Below, in pieces: positions 63,933 through 64,000 of a stretch of 64,000 bases of DNA. The stretch is from the NCBI RefSeq assembly GCF_030687895.1, contig NZ_CP117452.1:310001-374000 (forward strand), in the 5' to 3' direction. The stretch's first letter is position 1; every line of letters starts with the position of its first letter. The DNA is from Pseudomonas sp. FP198 (GTDB lineage: Bacteria > Pseudomonadota > Gammaproteobacteria > Pseudomonadales > Pseudomonadaceae). Both the position numbers and the translations under genes were made by a program. The notes under the pieces were generated by a model. The model had not been told where the DNA came from and did not search any database. It was given only the letters and a program-made list of their open reading frames with translations.

Positions 63933-64000
63933 TATTTTTTGCGCGTATTGACCTTTCAGTTTTTGTGGGAACTTGTCCTACGGTTCCCGGTCAATTTTCG

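Overview
The window is chromosomal DNA of a fluorescent Pseudomonas, most likely the P. brassicacearum / P. corrugata part of the P. fluorescens complex. This is an inference from protein similarity known to me, from high-GC codon use, from typical Pseudomonas gene orders (rsmD - two M16 peptidases - ftsY - ftsE - ftsX; mutM - ferredoxin - coaD) and from many REP palindromes of two Pseudomonas types. No database search was run.

The centre (about 4.0-32.3 kb) is a Hrp1-type type III secretion (T3SS) island, the rsp/rsc/rop system of plant-associated P. fluorescens. It begins with a part of the P. syringae conserved effector locus: a HopM1-family effector (ropM), its chaperone, and a divergent HrpH-like lytic transglycosylase. 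Three genes without an obvious T3SS role follow: a serine hydrolase, a P450 and a GNAT acetyltransferase that shares an operon with the ECF sigma factor rspL. Next comes the long operon rspJ-rscV-rspQ-rscN-rspO-rspP-rscQ-rscR-rscS-rscT-rscU. On the opposite strand lie rspF-rspG-rscC-rspT-rspV-chaperone and rspA-rspZ-rspB-rscJ-rspD-rspE, and finally the enhancer-binding protein gene rspR.

The regulatory circuit can be read from the DNA. RspR (sigma-54 activator with GAFTGA) should act at a -24/-12 promoter in front of rspL. RspL should then act at hrp boxes (GGAACC-N15/16-CCACNNA); I find six, before shcM-ropM, hrpH, rspJ, an unknown gene at 22846, rspF and rspA. RspV and RspG are the expected modulators of RspR.

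The most unusual item is the hrp-box-driven 172-residue protein at 22846-23364. Its C-terminal 41 residues align without gaps to the RspA pilin (17 identities by eye), behind a disordered Ser/Arg/Pro-rich extension of about 100 residues. Other points are an in-frame HrcQa-HrcQb fusion that keeps an internal Shine-Dalgarno and ATG, a harpin-position protein that keeps only a short harpin-like segment, and an orphan CesT-type chaperone.

Left flank (1-4.0 kb): a GlxA-type AraC regulator cut by the window edge, an AhpD-like protein and a penicillin acylase. Right flank (32.7-64 kb): housekeeping and metabolic genes, including folA, a TcyP-like cystine transporter, ilvD, rlmI, an HDOD protein, mutM, a YfhL-type ferredoxin, coaD, a GMC oxidoreductase / Tat protein / coniferyl aldehyde dehydrogenase / TetR cluster, a rhodanese, a YheT-type hydrolase, rsmD, an M16 peptidase pair (one catalytically dead) and ftsY-ftsE-ftsX. 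I saw no tRNA, rRNA, CRISPR array, transposase or integrase.
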